Assembly: GCA_036824505.1 (NCBI GenBank)
Contig: DAITAA010000024.1
Location: 1 to 46,636 of the forward strand
Direction: 5' to 3'
DNA: 46,636 nucleotides
Origin: SCUD01 sp036824505
Lineage (GTDB): Bacteria; Pseudomonadota; Gammaproteobacteria; Steroidobacterales; Steroidobacteraceae
Position numbers and translations under genes: made by a program. Within the stretch, counting starts at the first letter, position 1. The number at the start of each line of letters is the position of its first letter. Positions 31,915-40,247 of the stretch are shown here, one piece after another. The notes under the pieces were generated by a model. The model did not search any database. It saw only the letters and a list, made by a program, of their open reading frames with translations, and was not told the DNA's origin.

Positions 31915-34900
31915 CTAGCCGGAAGCAATCACCCGCCCGCGCCAGAATTCCCGCGCGGACCAGGCGTGCCAGGCGAAACGCAGCCAGCGGACCAGGGCGA
32001 CGGCAATCCAGAAGGCCCAGGCAAACATCAGCAGCCGATAAATCCACATCGGCGCGCTGATCACGGACGGCTGCGGAAGGGCTGACGCAGTCTGGTCCAT
32101 GAACCAGGAGAACGTGTTCCCGCCGGAGCCGGGACCGACCACGCCCATGTTGGGTTGCGCCAGCAGGCCGTAGCGGATGCCCGAGAACACCAGGCTGCTC
32201 ACAGATGAAAACGTGAACAGGGCGAGCAGCACCTGCACCCCATTGAACTGCCAGCGCGGCAAGGCGCTGCCATCCCAATTTTCGCGCCAGCGCATCACGA
32301 ACAACCAGGCGCCGACGGCCACCAGCACACTCCAGGACAGCGTGGATAGACCGATGCCCAGCAACAGCCACTCATGCGTCCGCAGCGGCGAGTACTGCGA
32401 GCGACCGAGCAACCAGGCCATGATCAGGAACACGACAACCTCACCCCAATAGAGGATTGCAGGACCAACACCGCCGCCAAATACCAGCAGCGGCCAGCGG
32501 TCCTGCGGCAGGTGCATCGTCGTACGGACATTGCTCGCCGGTGAATTCAAGTCCACCGCGTCCGGTTGCACGCGGAACGCGACGCGCGTGGCCGTCGTCC
32601 AGTTGACACCGATCGAGTGGGCGCCGGGCAGCAGTGCCAGGGGCAGTTCGCCGCCGGTCGGTCGCAGCGGAACTTCGGCGCCATCGGCGACAACCTGGGT
32701 CACCCGGGCTTCCGCCGGAAGCCGCAGCGTGTGCCGGCCACCCTGTGTACTGCGGTAATTGAAGACCAGGGCATGGTCCGCCGAGCGTGTTCCCACATTG
32801 ACATCGAGTGCGGCCGAGTCGATGGCAAGCGTCTGTCCCGCGACGGCCTTCGGCCGCGTGATGCGCAGCCTGAGTTTCTCGCCCGGGCGGGCGTAGAACC
32901 GATAGGCCCAGGGAACGCCTGACAGGTTATCCGGCAGCACCGCAGCGAAGCCCTCGAAGCTCACATTCCATTGCGGATTGACCATGAAGCTCCACACTTC
33001 CGTCCGGTCCGCCTGCGCCGGGCTGACGAGTTCCAGTGTCTCGCTGCGCGCGAGTCCCGAGGACCAGCTCTTCTGCGCTTCGCCGGTGCCCAGTCCGACG
33101 AGCGCGATATTTCCGTCTCGGATCTCGATGTCCTCGCTCAACACGGACTCGCCGGTCACCAGCGGCACCTTGACCGTAAACGCCGCACGTTGCGGCGCGA
33201 CTCGTTCGACGGTCGTCGTCAGACTCCAGTCGAGGTCGAGATTGAAGTAGCGTGTGACCCGCACGAAAGCAGGAAACTCGGCGGCCGCTTGCAGCTGGCT
33301 TGCGGCTCTCGTCATCACGCGTTCACGCGTCAACTCCAGCGAGCCGGACAGGAGACGGCCTTCGGTGATGCCGCTCGCCGTCCAGCCCTGGGCATCGACG
33401 CGGATGCGCCGCGGTGGCTGCGGGAAGACGAGTTGCAGGGACTCCGTTGCTGCCGGTCGCCCGCGCAGCAGCAGAGTGTGTGCACCGGATGCCAGCGGTA
33501 TCCACATCGAGCCATCAGGATTGCGGGCAATGGCGACCGCAGATTTGCCATCGACAGTGATGCTCTCGAGCTGCCAGCGATCGCTGGCGCTCGGCACGGC
33601 GACCGCCACCGTCGCGAGTGCACTTGCCTCGAGCGTCACGTCGAGCTGGCCCGGTCTTGCTACGACGCGGGCCGACAGGATCTCCGCGCAACTCGGCGCG
33701 CACTTGGGTGGCGCGAGCAACCGTTCCTGCAGTTCTTTCAGAAGTGCAGGGTCGGGCGTCGATTGAGCCAGTGCGCTGCCAGGGGTCGCGGCCAGCAAGA
33801 GCGCCGCCGCCAATGCGGAGGTCACCGACAGGAGCACTGAAGTGGCCGCGGCACCGCGAGAATTCCGCGAGATCCCGGTGACGCGCCAGCCGCCAGGCAG
33901 TGTTGGTCGCAGCAGCCAAACGAACAGGATTGCCGTCAGGATGATGCCTGCGATGCGCCAGAGCGCGAACAGAATGCGGCCGGCGTAGATGAACTGGACA
34001 GTCTGCTCCTGCTCCACCGGCCCGGACCAACTGAAGGCGTAGCTGTTGTAACGCCAGTCCGGGATTCCCGGGCCCGTCTGCAGGAGTGTGCCCGGCGCAT
34101 AGCGCTGGACGACCTGCTGCACGTTGAGTCCCGCGGATTTCCGCACATCTTCGCGCAGTGCCTCGACACTCGAGACGGCCCCGCCCTCCGCCTTGATCTC
34201 CATTTCGGCTGCTGGCGCAGGCATTGCCGTCATCGGCGGAAGATTCTGCACTTCGTCGCGCGCGAGTTCAGGCACCACATAGCCCGCCTGAATGCCGTAC
34301 CAATCGCTCACTTCCAGCTGCGGATACAGTGCGAGGCGCACCTGGCCCCACAAGAATGGCAGCAACATGATTCCGAGCGCCAAGAAGCTGAACGTCCGAT
34401 AACCAGCGGCAAACCGGCGGAATCGTCCTTCGGGCACGGCAGCGGCCACTGCAATGGCCGCCAGCAGGTTACCCCAGAGCCAGATCTGCTCCGGAAGGGC
34501 CTGATACATGAGTAGCAACGCACCCAGCGCGACGGCGGCGACCTTGTTGCCCGCATGCCATTTCGTGAACACGACGACAATCAGTACGCCAAAGAGATTC
34601 CACAAGCCCCAGCGTTCCAGCCAGGAGTCCGGCGCCTGATCCGCGCCGCGCACCGCGAGCAACAGATGCCCCGGCGGCAGATGCAAGGTGCCCTGCACGC
34701 CATCGAAGCGCGTCAGCCAACCGGTGGCAGGCAAGGTGCTGCGCGTTCTCGCCGTGCGGCTTACGGCCTGCATCGAGAGATCGGGCATGCGAAGTTCGAC
34801 GCCCGTGACCCCCTCTTCCTTGCCCTCTGTAACGAGCAGTGCATCGGTGCCGATACGGGCGCTCTGCAATGTGAAAGGTCCGGCCATGTCAAGGCGCCAG

Positions 34901-36030
34901 TCCCTACGCATCGTGCCGGTTATCTCGTCGACAGCCGTGTAGCCGCCGTGATTGAAATCGAGCCAGAGCTGGCGGTTCAGCGTCAGGCGGTTGTCGTCCA
35001 CGTTGGCGAGACCGCGACTGCGCTCCACGATCTCGAGCTTCGAATCAGCCGCCATTCGGAAGGCGGGAAGCCCCTGCCATTCGGGCGGCACATTGGCCTG
35101 CACCGGATCGATGGCGCTCGCGCCTTCGGCGGCGGCGATGCGCAGCCGGTCATTGCCCTGGAAGCTCCACACTTCCTCGCGCGCCCACCGCCCTGCTCCG
35201 GGCTCCCCGACCGGCGGCCGGCTGAGCTCGCCCGCCGCACCCGCGCCCCGTGCCGTGATTGCGACCTCCCAGCTTCCGGCTCGCACCTGGGCCCGCAAGC
35301 GTCCGTCGGCATCGATCCGTGCGGGCAGTGCACTCTCGAGCGCGAGCGGCGTGAAGCCCGCCGGCAACACCACGGCAAATCGCTCCTCACGCGCATCGCC
35401 TGCAACCTGCAGGCGAATGCGGGTCACGAGACGAACCGGAATTTCGTCCTGCACCAGGCGATAGACCTGGACTTCGAGTGCCGCCGGCTGCTCCGCGGCC
35501 CGCCGCTTGCCAAGCCAGACGGCGCCATTCGGGCGTTCCGGCTGGACGATTCTGCGGCCGTCCACGGTGAGCTCCACGATGCCGGTCTCGGCCGCGATCG
35601 GCAGCGCCTCCGGCCGGGTTTCCCAGGCAAAGCGCCCGGTGAGCGCGTGGGTGCCCGGTCCGAGGCGCACGGCAGGGATACCGTCACGTGCCACGACCGG
35701 CGCCGCCGCGCCGTTGATCCGGACGTCTTCGGGCCAGTGAGTCAGGTCGCCGGGCAGGCTGGCCCAGCTGTCCGCATAGACGAGCCAGCGCTGGCTGAAG
35801 CCGCCACCGCGTGCATCGACCGTCAGGGTCAGCGGTTCAGGCCATGCGCAACGATGCGACGAGGACTCTCCGGGAGCGCTGGTCGCAAAGAACGGGCAGC
35901 GGCGGAATTCATGACCCTGCAACACCCAGTCTTCCCACCCGGCAAGTCCGGGGGGCAGGCTCACGGCGCCGGCAACCGATATCAGACCGGCCGCACAGGC
36001 AAGAAAGACAACACGAATTCCGCGATGCAT
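31915..36030 (-). CDS. Large two-part membrane protein of unknown function
   Basis: 1371 residues from ATG 36030, which has a GGGGAG ribosome-binding site 7 bases upstream; the frame is open to 36381 but that part shadows the GST gene. N-terminal signal (to about 24), then a beta-rich exported region to about 460, helices near 475-570, an exported linker, a helix near 685-707, then a second signal-like segment at 727-755 (ends SALAQ), a second beta-rich region about 760-1185, and four helices near 1190-1350. I recognise no named domain. Both halves share an EVWSF element (285-290 and 1011-1015). It may be two fused ancestral genes and lies upstream of the glycoconjugate operon. Cytoplasmic catalytic motifs are not visible. 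Confidence 0.75.
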   Translation of the reverse strand: MHRGIRVVFLACAAGLISVAGAVSLPPGLAGWEDWVLQGHEFRRCPFFATSAPGESSSHRCAWPEPLTLTVDARGGGFSQRWLVYADSWASLPGDLTHWPEDVRINGAAAPVVARDGIPAVRLGPGTHALTGRFAWETRPEALPIAAETGIVELTVDGRRIVQPERPNGAVWLGKRRAAEQPAALEVQVYRLVQDEIPVRLVTRIRLQVAGDAREERFAVVLPAGFTPLALESALPARIDADGRLRAQVRAGSWEVAITARGAGAAGELSRPPVGEPGAGRWAREEVWSFQGNDRLRIAAAEGASAIDPVQANVPPEWQGLPAFRMAADSKLEIVERSRGLANVDDNRLTLNRQLWLDFNHGGYTAVDEITGTMRRDWRLDMAGPFTLQSARIGTDALLVTEGKEEGVTGVELRMPDLSMQAVSRTARTRSTLPATGWLTRFDGVQGTLHLPPGHLLLAVRGADQAPDSWLERWGLWNLFGVLIVVVFTKWHAGNKVAAVALGALLLMYQALPEQIWLWGNLLAAIAVAAAVPEGRFRRFAAGYRTFSFLALGIMLLPFLWGQVRLALYPQLEVSDWYGIQAGYVVPELARDEVQNLPPMTAMPAPAAEMEIKAEGGAVSSVEALREDVRKSAGLNVQQVVQRYAPGTLLQTGPGIPDWRYNSYAFSWSGPVEQEQTVQFIYAGRILFALWRIAGIILTAILFVWLLRPTLPGGWRVTGISRNSRGAAATSVLLSVTSALAAALLLAATPGSALAQSTPDPALLKELQERLLAPPKCAPSCAEILSARVVARPGQLDVTLEASALATVAVAVPSASDRWQLESITVDGKSAVAIARNPDGSMWIPLASGAHTLLLRGRPAATESLQLVFPQPPRRIRVDAQGWTASGITEGRLLSGSLELTRERVMTRAASQLQAAAEFPAFVRVTRYFNLDLDWSLTTTVERVAPQRAAFTVKVPLVTGESVLSEDIEIRDGNIALVGLGTGEAQKSWSSGLARSETLELVSPAQADRTEVWSFMVNPQWNVSFEGFAAVLPDNLSGVPWAYRFYARPGEKLRLRITRPKAVAGQTLAIDSAALDVNVGTRSADHALVFNYRSTQGGRHTLRLPAEARVTQVVADGAEVPLRPTGGELPLALLPGAHSIGVNWTTATRVAFRVQPDAVDLNSPASNVRTTMHLPQDRWPLLVFGGGVGPAILYWGEVVVFLIMAWLLGRSQYSPLRTHEWLLLGIGLSTLSWSVLVAVGAWLFVMRWRENWDGSALPRWQFNGVQVLLALFTFSSVSSLVFSGIRYGLLAQPNMGVVGPGSGGNTFSWFMDQTASALPQPSVISAPMWIYRLLMFAWAFWIAVALVRWLRFAWHAWSAREFWRGRVIASG

Positions 36031-36102
36031 GGAACGCTCCCCAGGATGCGCGGTCGGCATAGAATAGCGTCTTGCCGCGCCTCTTGACTCGAGGATCTCG
36101 CC

Positions 36103-36753
36103 ATGAAGCTCTACTATAGTCCGCTCTCGACGTACTGTCAGAAAGTGATGATCGCCTTCAATGAGAAGGGCATCGCTTATGAACCAAAGGTCGTCGACCT
36201 GATGTCGCCCGAAGGCCGTGCGGCTTTCGAGAAGATCTATCCGTTCGGCAAGGTGCCTTTCTTCAAACCGAGCGAGGACTGGCAGGTCCCGGAATCCACC
36301 TCGATCATCGAGTATCTCGACGACAAGTTTCCGAACACGCCACGCCTGATTCCGGCTGGCGGCGGCGACGCCGCCAGGCAAGTGCGATTCATGGACCGCA
36401 TGGCCGACTTCTATCTCAATGAACCGGTCGTCGAACTGCAGTTTCAGAAGCTGGGGTTCCGCTCCCAGGACAATGACAAGGCTTCACGTGCGCGCAAGTA
36501 TCTCAGCATCAATTATGAGTATTACGACAAGCGCCTCGCGAAACAGCCATGGCTGTGTGGCGAGAGCTTCACGATGGCCGACTGCGCAGCGATTCCGCCG
36601 CTTTACTTTGCCGAGGCGGTCATGCCGTTCGACGCCTATTCGAATATCGTCGCCTACTGGCAACGCGCGCTGAAGCGGCCTTCGTATGCCAAGGTCAAGG
36701 CCGAGTTCGAACCGATCTGGGAGCGCCTGATCAGCCAGCGATCGGCCGCTTAG
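36103..36753 (+). CDS. Glutathione S-transferase family protein
   Basis: 216 residues, standard length. The N-terminal thioredoxin-fold domain starts MKLYYSPLSTYCQKVMIAF (catalytic-type Cys at C12 or adjacent Ser/Thr), with GKVPFF (cis-Pro loop) and the gamma-glutamate-binding PESTSI near 62-67. The C-terminal helical domain has the conserved FTMADCAAIP N-capping box. It probably conjugates or reduces small electrophiles with glutathione in the cytoplasm. ATG 36103 is preceded by GAGG. Divergent from the large membrane protein (72-base spacer) and followed 34 bases later by a class V PLP enzyme. No closer class assignment is made. Confidence 0.9.
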   Translation: MKLYYSPLSTYCQKVMIAFNEKGIAYEPKVVDLMSPEGRAAFEKIYPFGKVPFFKPSEDWQVPESTSIIEYLDDKFPNTPRLIPAGGGDAARQVRFMDRMADFYLNEPVVELQFQKLGFRSQDNDKASRARKYLSINYEYYDKRLAKQPWLCGESFTMADCAAIPPLYFAEAVMPFDAYSNIVAYWQRALKRPSYAKVKAEFEPIWERLISQRSAA

Positions 36754-36787
36754 GTCAGCCCAGGGTCAGCGCAACGGCAGCATTTGC

Positions 36788-38017
36788 ATGTCTGATCTCG
36801 ACCTCGATTTCGTCCGGGCGCAGTTTCCTGCCTTCAGCGAACCTTCGCTCGAGGGGTTTGCGCACTTCGAGAACGCCGGCGGTTCCTTTGCCTGCCGGCA
36901 GACGATCGAATGTCTGGATCGCTACTACCGGCAGACCAGGGTCCAGCCGTACTACGCTTTCGCGCCGTCCAGGCAGGCTGGTGAGCAGATGGACGCGGCA
37001 AGAGAGCGCATGGCCGCGTGGCTGAACGTCGGCGCCGACGAACTGCATTTCGGGCCGTCGTCATCGCAGAACACCTATGTCGTCGCGCAGGCGCTCCGCC
37101 GTTTTATGTCGCCCGGCGACGAAGTGATCGTCACGAACCAGGATCACGAGGCGAATATCGGCGCCTGGAAACGCCTCGAGGAGGAAGGCTTCGTCGTGCG
37201 CGAATGGAAGATTGATCCTGTGTCCGCAGAGCTGAACCTCCGGGATCTCGAGGCGCTCCTCGGTTCCCGAACGCGGATGGTCGCCTTTACGCATTGTTCG
37301 AATATCGTCGCGAGCATCAATGCGGTTCGGGAACTCACGGACCTGATTCATCGCGCCGGAGCCTGGGCCTTTGTGGACGGTGTCTCTTTCTGCCCGCATG
37401 GCCTGCCGGACGTCGAGGCGCTGGGCGTGGATCTCTATTTCTTTTCCCTTTACAAGGTGTATGGCCCGCACCTCGGCGCGATGTTCATGCGTCGCGATCT
37501 CAATGCGGCGTTGCCGAACCAGGGGCATTTCTTCAACAGCGGCAATCCGGGGAAGCGCTTTACTCCGGCGGGGCCGGATCACGCGCAGATTGCAGCCGTC
37601 AACGGCGTGATGGATTACATGGAGGCTGTCGCGGAGCGGCATGGCCTTGGCGGCAAGCCGACCCAGGCACAGGCCGCTGGGGTCAGGGACCTGTTGCGAC
37701 ATCACGAGTCCACCTTGCTGCAGCCGCTGCTCGACTATCTTTCGCGGCATCCCAAGGTGCGCCTGATCGGCAGGCATCGCGCGGAGGAACGCGCTCCGAC
37801 CGTCGCGTTCACGGTGGACGGTCACCGTTCCACCCTGCTCGCGAGCCGTTTGGCGGAGTTGAAACTCGGGGTCGGCGTCGGGAATTTCTACGCCTATCGC
37901 CTGCTGGAAGCACTCGGCATCGATACGGAAGACGGAGCCTTGCGCGTGTCCTTTGTGCACTACACAAAGAAAGAAGAAGTCGGGCGCCTGATGAAGGCAC
38001 TCGACAAATTGATGTGA
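36788..38017 (+). CDS. Cysteine-desulfurase-like class V PLP enzyme (VC1184-like)
   Basis: 409 residues. It begins with the typical FENAGGS element; the PLP-binding residues are H120 in QDHEAN, D197 in FVDGVSF and the Schiff-base K223 in SLYKVYGPHLG. The late block RVSFVHYTKKEEV is also usual for the class. The overall pattern matches cysteine-desulfurase-like proteins of the VC1184 subfamily, whose physiological reaction is not settled. No catalytic Cys loop is obvious in the C-terminal part, so persulfide formation is doubtful. Cytoplasmic. It follows the GST gene by 34 bases and its stop codon is part of a stem-loop shared with the convergent TPR gene. Confidence 0.85.
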   Translation: MSDLDLDFVRAQFPAFSEPSLEGFAHFENAGGSFACRQTIECLDRYYRQTRVQPYYAFAPSRQAGEQMDAARERMAAWLNVGADELHFGPSSSQNTYVVAQALRRFMSPGDEVIVTNQDHEANIGAWKRLEEEGFVVREWKIDPVSAELNLRDLEALLGSRTRMVAFTHCSNIVASINAVRELTDLIHRAGAWAFVDGVSFCPHGLPDVEALGVDLYFFSLYKVYGPHLGAMFMRRDLNAALPNQGHFFNSGNPGKRFTPAGPDHAQIAAVNGVMDYMEAVAERHGLGGKPTQAQAAGVRDLLRHHESTLLQPLLDYLSRHPKVRLIGRHRAEERAPTVAFTVDGHRSTLLASRLAELKLGVGVGNFYAYRLLEALGIDTEDGALRVSFVHYTKKEEVGRLMKALDKLM

Positions 38018-38038
38018 GTGCCGGCCGACGCCGGCGCT
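38017..38038. terminator. Stem-loop at convergent gene ends
   Basis: Arms 38017-38025 and 38030-38038 pair over nine positions including one G-T pair, with the loop CGAC. The stem contains the last base of the PLP gene's TGA on one side and the first base of the minus-strand TPR gene's stop on the other. No T run follows on the plus strand, so intrinsic termination is only moderately supported. Confidence 0.4.
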
Positions 38039-39660
38039 TACTCTGCTCGCGCCATCCGCGCCCGCTCACTGTCGCCCAGCTTGCATTGCGCGGCGAGTTC
38101 AGCGCGCAGTTCCTTCGCGCGCTCTTGCTTACCAGTCCGCTCGGCGGCGAGCGCCGCGCCGTGGAGCGAGTTGTAACGCGCCGGCTGCGTGCGCAGTGCG
38201 CTCTCGTACTCGCCGAGCGCAGCGGGCGCATCGCCGAGTTCCATCAGTAGATCGGCGAGCTGCTCGCGCGCCGGCAGGAGCGCACCAGGCGTGACCGGAT
38301 GCTTGCTGGTCGAATCTTCCAGGTCCGCGGCGGCGCGCAGCAGGCGCACGGCCTCCTCGTTGTTGCCTTCGGCATGGGCCAGCCACCCGGCGGCGCCGAG
38401 ACGTTGGATCTCGATCTGCGTCGCCCAGTCGAAGCCTTTCTGTTGCGCCAACGTGATCTGCTGGATCTCGGTCAGCCGCGCCAATGCCCGACGGGCGCCC
38501 TCGACATCGCCCGAGCGCGCGGCCCCGATGGCGCGCGCGAATTCGGTGTTGGCCCTGGCGTATGGGATCTTGTCCCAAGGGAAGAATTTGGGCGGGTCGG
38601 GTAAATTGGCCGCCTCGCGCCACTGCCAGCGCTCCAGCGCATATCGTGCCGGCGCCGCCACGATCGAAAAGCCGGCGGCGAAGGACTCCGGATCGTCCAG
38701 GGAGGTGATCGCCTGGACGCGCTCAACGAGTTCGCGGGCCTTGGCATCCTGTGCCGTCTGCAGATAGGCATACACAAGGTAGTCCGTTGCGTGCAAAGCA
38801 TTGAAGGACGCCACTCCCGGATGACGCTTTTCGGCCTCGCGCGCGCCGGCCGCCGCCGAGGCAAGGTTCGATTCGATCGACTCCTGCCACAGCCCGAGCC
38901 GGGTGAAGATATGCGACGGCATGTGCAGCGCATGCGTGGCGTCGGGCGCGATCGCGGCGTAGGCGCGCGCCGCAGGCAGCGCAAGGCTCGCGAGTTCCGG
39001 GTAGTCGAAGGAATGGATCATGTAGTGGGCAATGCCCGGATGATCCGGATATTTCGGCAGCAGGTCATTGAGGATCGACGCCGCTTCTTTCTGCCTGGCG
39101 TAGGTCTTGTCGGGGGGCGAATTGTAGGCAACGCCGAGCAGGGACAGTGCATGGAAGATCGCCGCCTCGGCGTCGTCCGGAAAAGTGCGCGCCGTCTCCG
39201 CCATGGCCTGTTCGTAGGCCTTGACGCGGGTGCGGTGATCTAGCGTCCCGGCATCACGGTAGAAAGTCGCGATGGCCGCGATGAAGGCACGCTCGCGCTC
39301 CGTCTTGCCGCCCATTTCGACCGCCCGCGCCGCGGCGGCAGCGCCTTTCGCGAACTCGTCCGCCGTGGGTGCCGCCCAGATCTCGTGGAAATAGCTCATC
39401 GCGATCCCCCACTCGCCCATGGCGCAGGTCGGATCCGCGTCGAGGACGCCGGCAAATGAAGTGGCGGCTTGGGCGTAACCGAAGGAATGCAGCAGCGCAA
39501 CCCCACGGTCGAAGAGCGGTTGCGCCTCGGGCTTGCACGATATTGCGAAGTGCACGGTGCCGAGCTTGTCGCCGTGGTCATGGCCTTCTCCCGGATCGTG
39601 TGCGATCGCCGGCGACGCGAGCCCGAACGTGACGAGGACGACCGCTGCGAAATGGTTCAT
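38038..39660 (-). CDS. Exported TPR-repeat protein
   Basis: 540 residues from ATG 39660 (GAGGTG ribosome-binding site 5 bases before; ATG 39672 would add four residues). A signal peptide (MNHFAAVVLVTFGLASPAIA) is followed by a His-rich HDPGEGHDHGD stretch that could bind metal. TPR-like units occupy most of the rest, for example FDRGVALLHSFGYAQAATSFAGVL and the C-terminal DLLMELGDAPAALGEYESAL. The central part has conserved blocks (HYMIHSFDYPELA and HALHMPSHIFTRLG) shared by a family of secreted TPR proteins of unknown function. Probably a periplasmic or outer-membrane scaffold. It is convergent with the class V PLP gene. Confidence 0.85.
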   Translation of the reverse strand: MNHFAAVVLVTFGLASPAIAHDPGEGHDHGDKLGTVHFAISCKPEAQPLFDRGVALLHSFGYAQAATSFAGVLDADPTCAMGEWGIAMSYFHEIWAAPTADEFAKGAAAAARAVEMGGKTERERAFIAAIATFYRDAGTLDHRTRVKAYEQAMAETARTFPDDAEAAIFHALSLLGVAYNSPPDKTYARQKEAASILNDLLPKYPDHPGIAHYMIHSFDYPELASLALPAARAYAAIAPDATHALHMPSHIFTRLGLWQESIESNLASAAAGAREAEKRHPGVASFNALHATDYLVYAYLQTAQDAKARELVERVQAITSLDDPESFAAGFSIVAAPARYALERWQWREAANLPDPPKFFPWDKIPYARANTEFARAIGAARSGDVEGARRALARLTEIQQITLAQQKGFDWATQIEIQRLGAAGWLAHAEGNNEEAVRLLRAAADLEDSTSKHPVTPGALLPAREQLADLLMELGDAPAALGEYESALRTQPARYNSLHGAALAAERTGKQERAKELRAELAAQCKLGDSERARMARAE

Positions 39661-39740
39661 GTCACACCTCAACTATGCTGACTCCCAAATCGTACCGTTT
39701 CGTATCGAGGACCCCTCCCGTCCAACCGCCCAGGGATTCA

Positions 39741-40205
39741 CTACCTGATCTCCAGGATCTTCGCCTCTCCATCCACCAGCGCCACGATATCGCCTGCGGA
39801 GGCGCCGATCAGCAGCCGCGCAATCGGCGAGACATACGAAATCCTGCCATGGGCGGGATCCGCTTCATCTTCCCCGACGATCCGGTATTCGATGCGCCCG
39901 CCGTCCTTCTTCTCCAGGATGACGGACGCGCCAAACCGCACCCTGTCGAATGCCTCAGGAGCCGCAACGACTTCGGCCGTGCGCTGCCGCTGGGTCCAAT
40001 AGCGCAAGTCGCGCTGAACTTGCGCAATCGCTGCGCGGTCCGCCGCCGCGCGAGCTTGAGACAGCGCACCCTGCAACCGCTCGACCGTTTGCTCGATCTG
40101 CCTCAGGCCGGCAGGCGTGACGAGATTCCGATGCGGACTGGCGAGAAGTTCCGGGAGCTCCTCCCCTTCCGACCCATCTGATTCTTTGACGAATGCTCTG
40201 CTCAT
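39741..40205 (-). CDS. GreA/GreB-family transcription factor-like protein
   Basis: 154 residues, the length of GreA/GreB. The N-terminal half is a helical coiled coil (about 29-85), the C-terminal half is the FKBP-like domain with EYRIVGEDEADPAHGRISYVSPIARLLIGA, a diagnostic Gre block. True GreA/GreB place acidic residues at the coiled-coil tip to bring Mg to the RNA polymerase active centre; here the tip region (about 50-60) is mostly Ala/Arg with only one Asp, so RNA-cleavage stimulation is doubtful. It probably still binds the RNA polymerase secondary channel. Opening MSRAFVKESDG resembles GreB. It sits just downstream of the SLOG gene on the same strand (42-base gap). Confidence 0.85.
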   Translation of the reverse strand: MSRAFVKESDGSEGEELPELLASPHRNLVTPAGLRQIEQTVERLQGALSQARAAADRAAIAQVQRDLRYWTQRQRTAEVVAAPEAFDRVRFGASVILEKKDGGRIEYRIVGEDEADPAHGRISYVSPIARLLIGASAGDIVALVDGEAKILEIR

Positions 40206-40247
40206 ATTGAAGTGTTCAGCGTCGCCGTCACATGAAACGGCCCGAGA

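Noticed and set aside
34555..36087. Open frame of 510 codons on the plus strand, antisense to the large membrane protein
   Set aside because: Composition is arginine- and histidine-rich shadow sequence, with no plausible start signal or domain.
36031..36381. N-terminal extension of the large membrane protein
   Set aside because: It lies opposite the GST gene, lacks a ribosome-binding site, and a good signal peptide begins at 36030.
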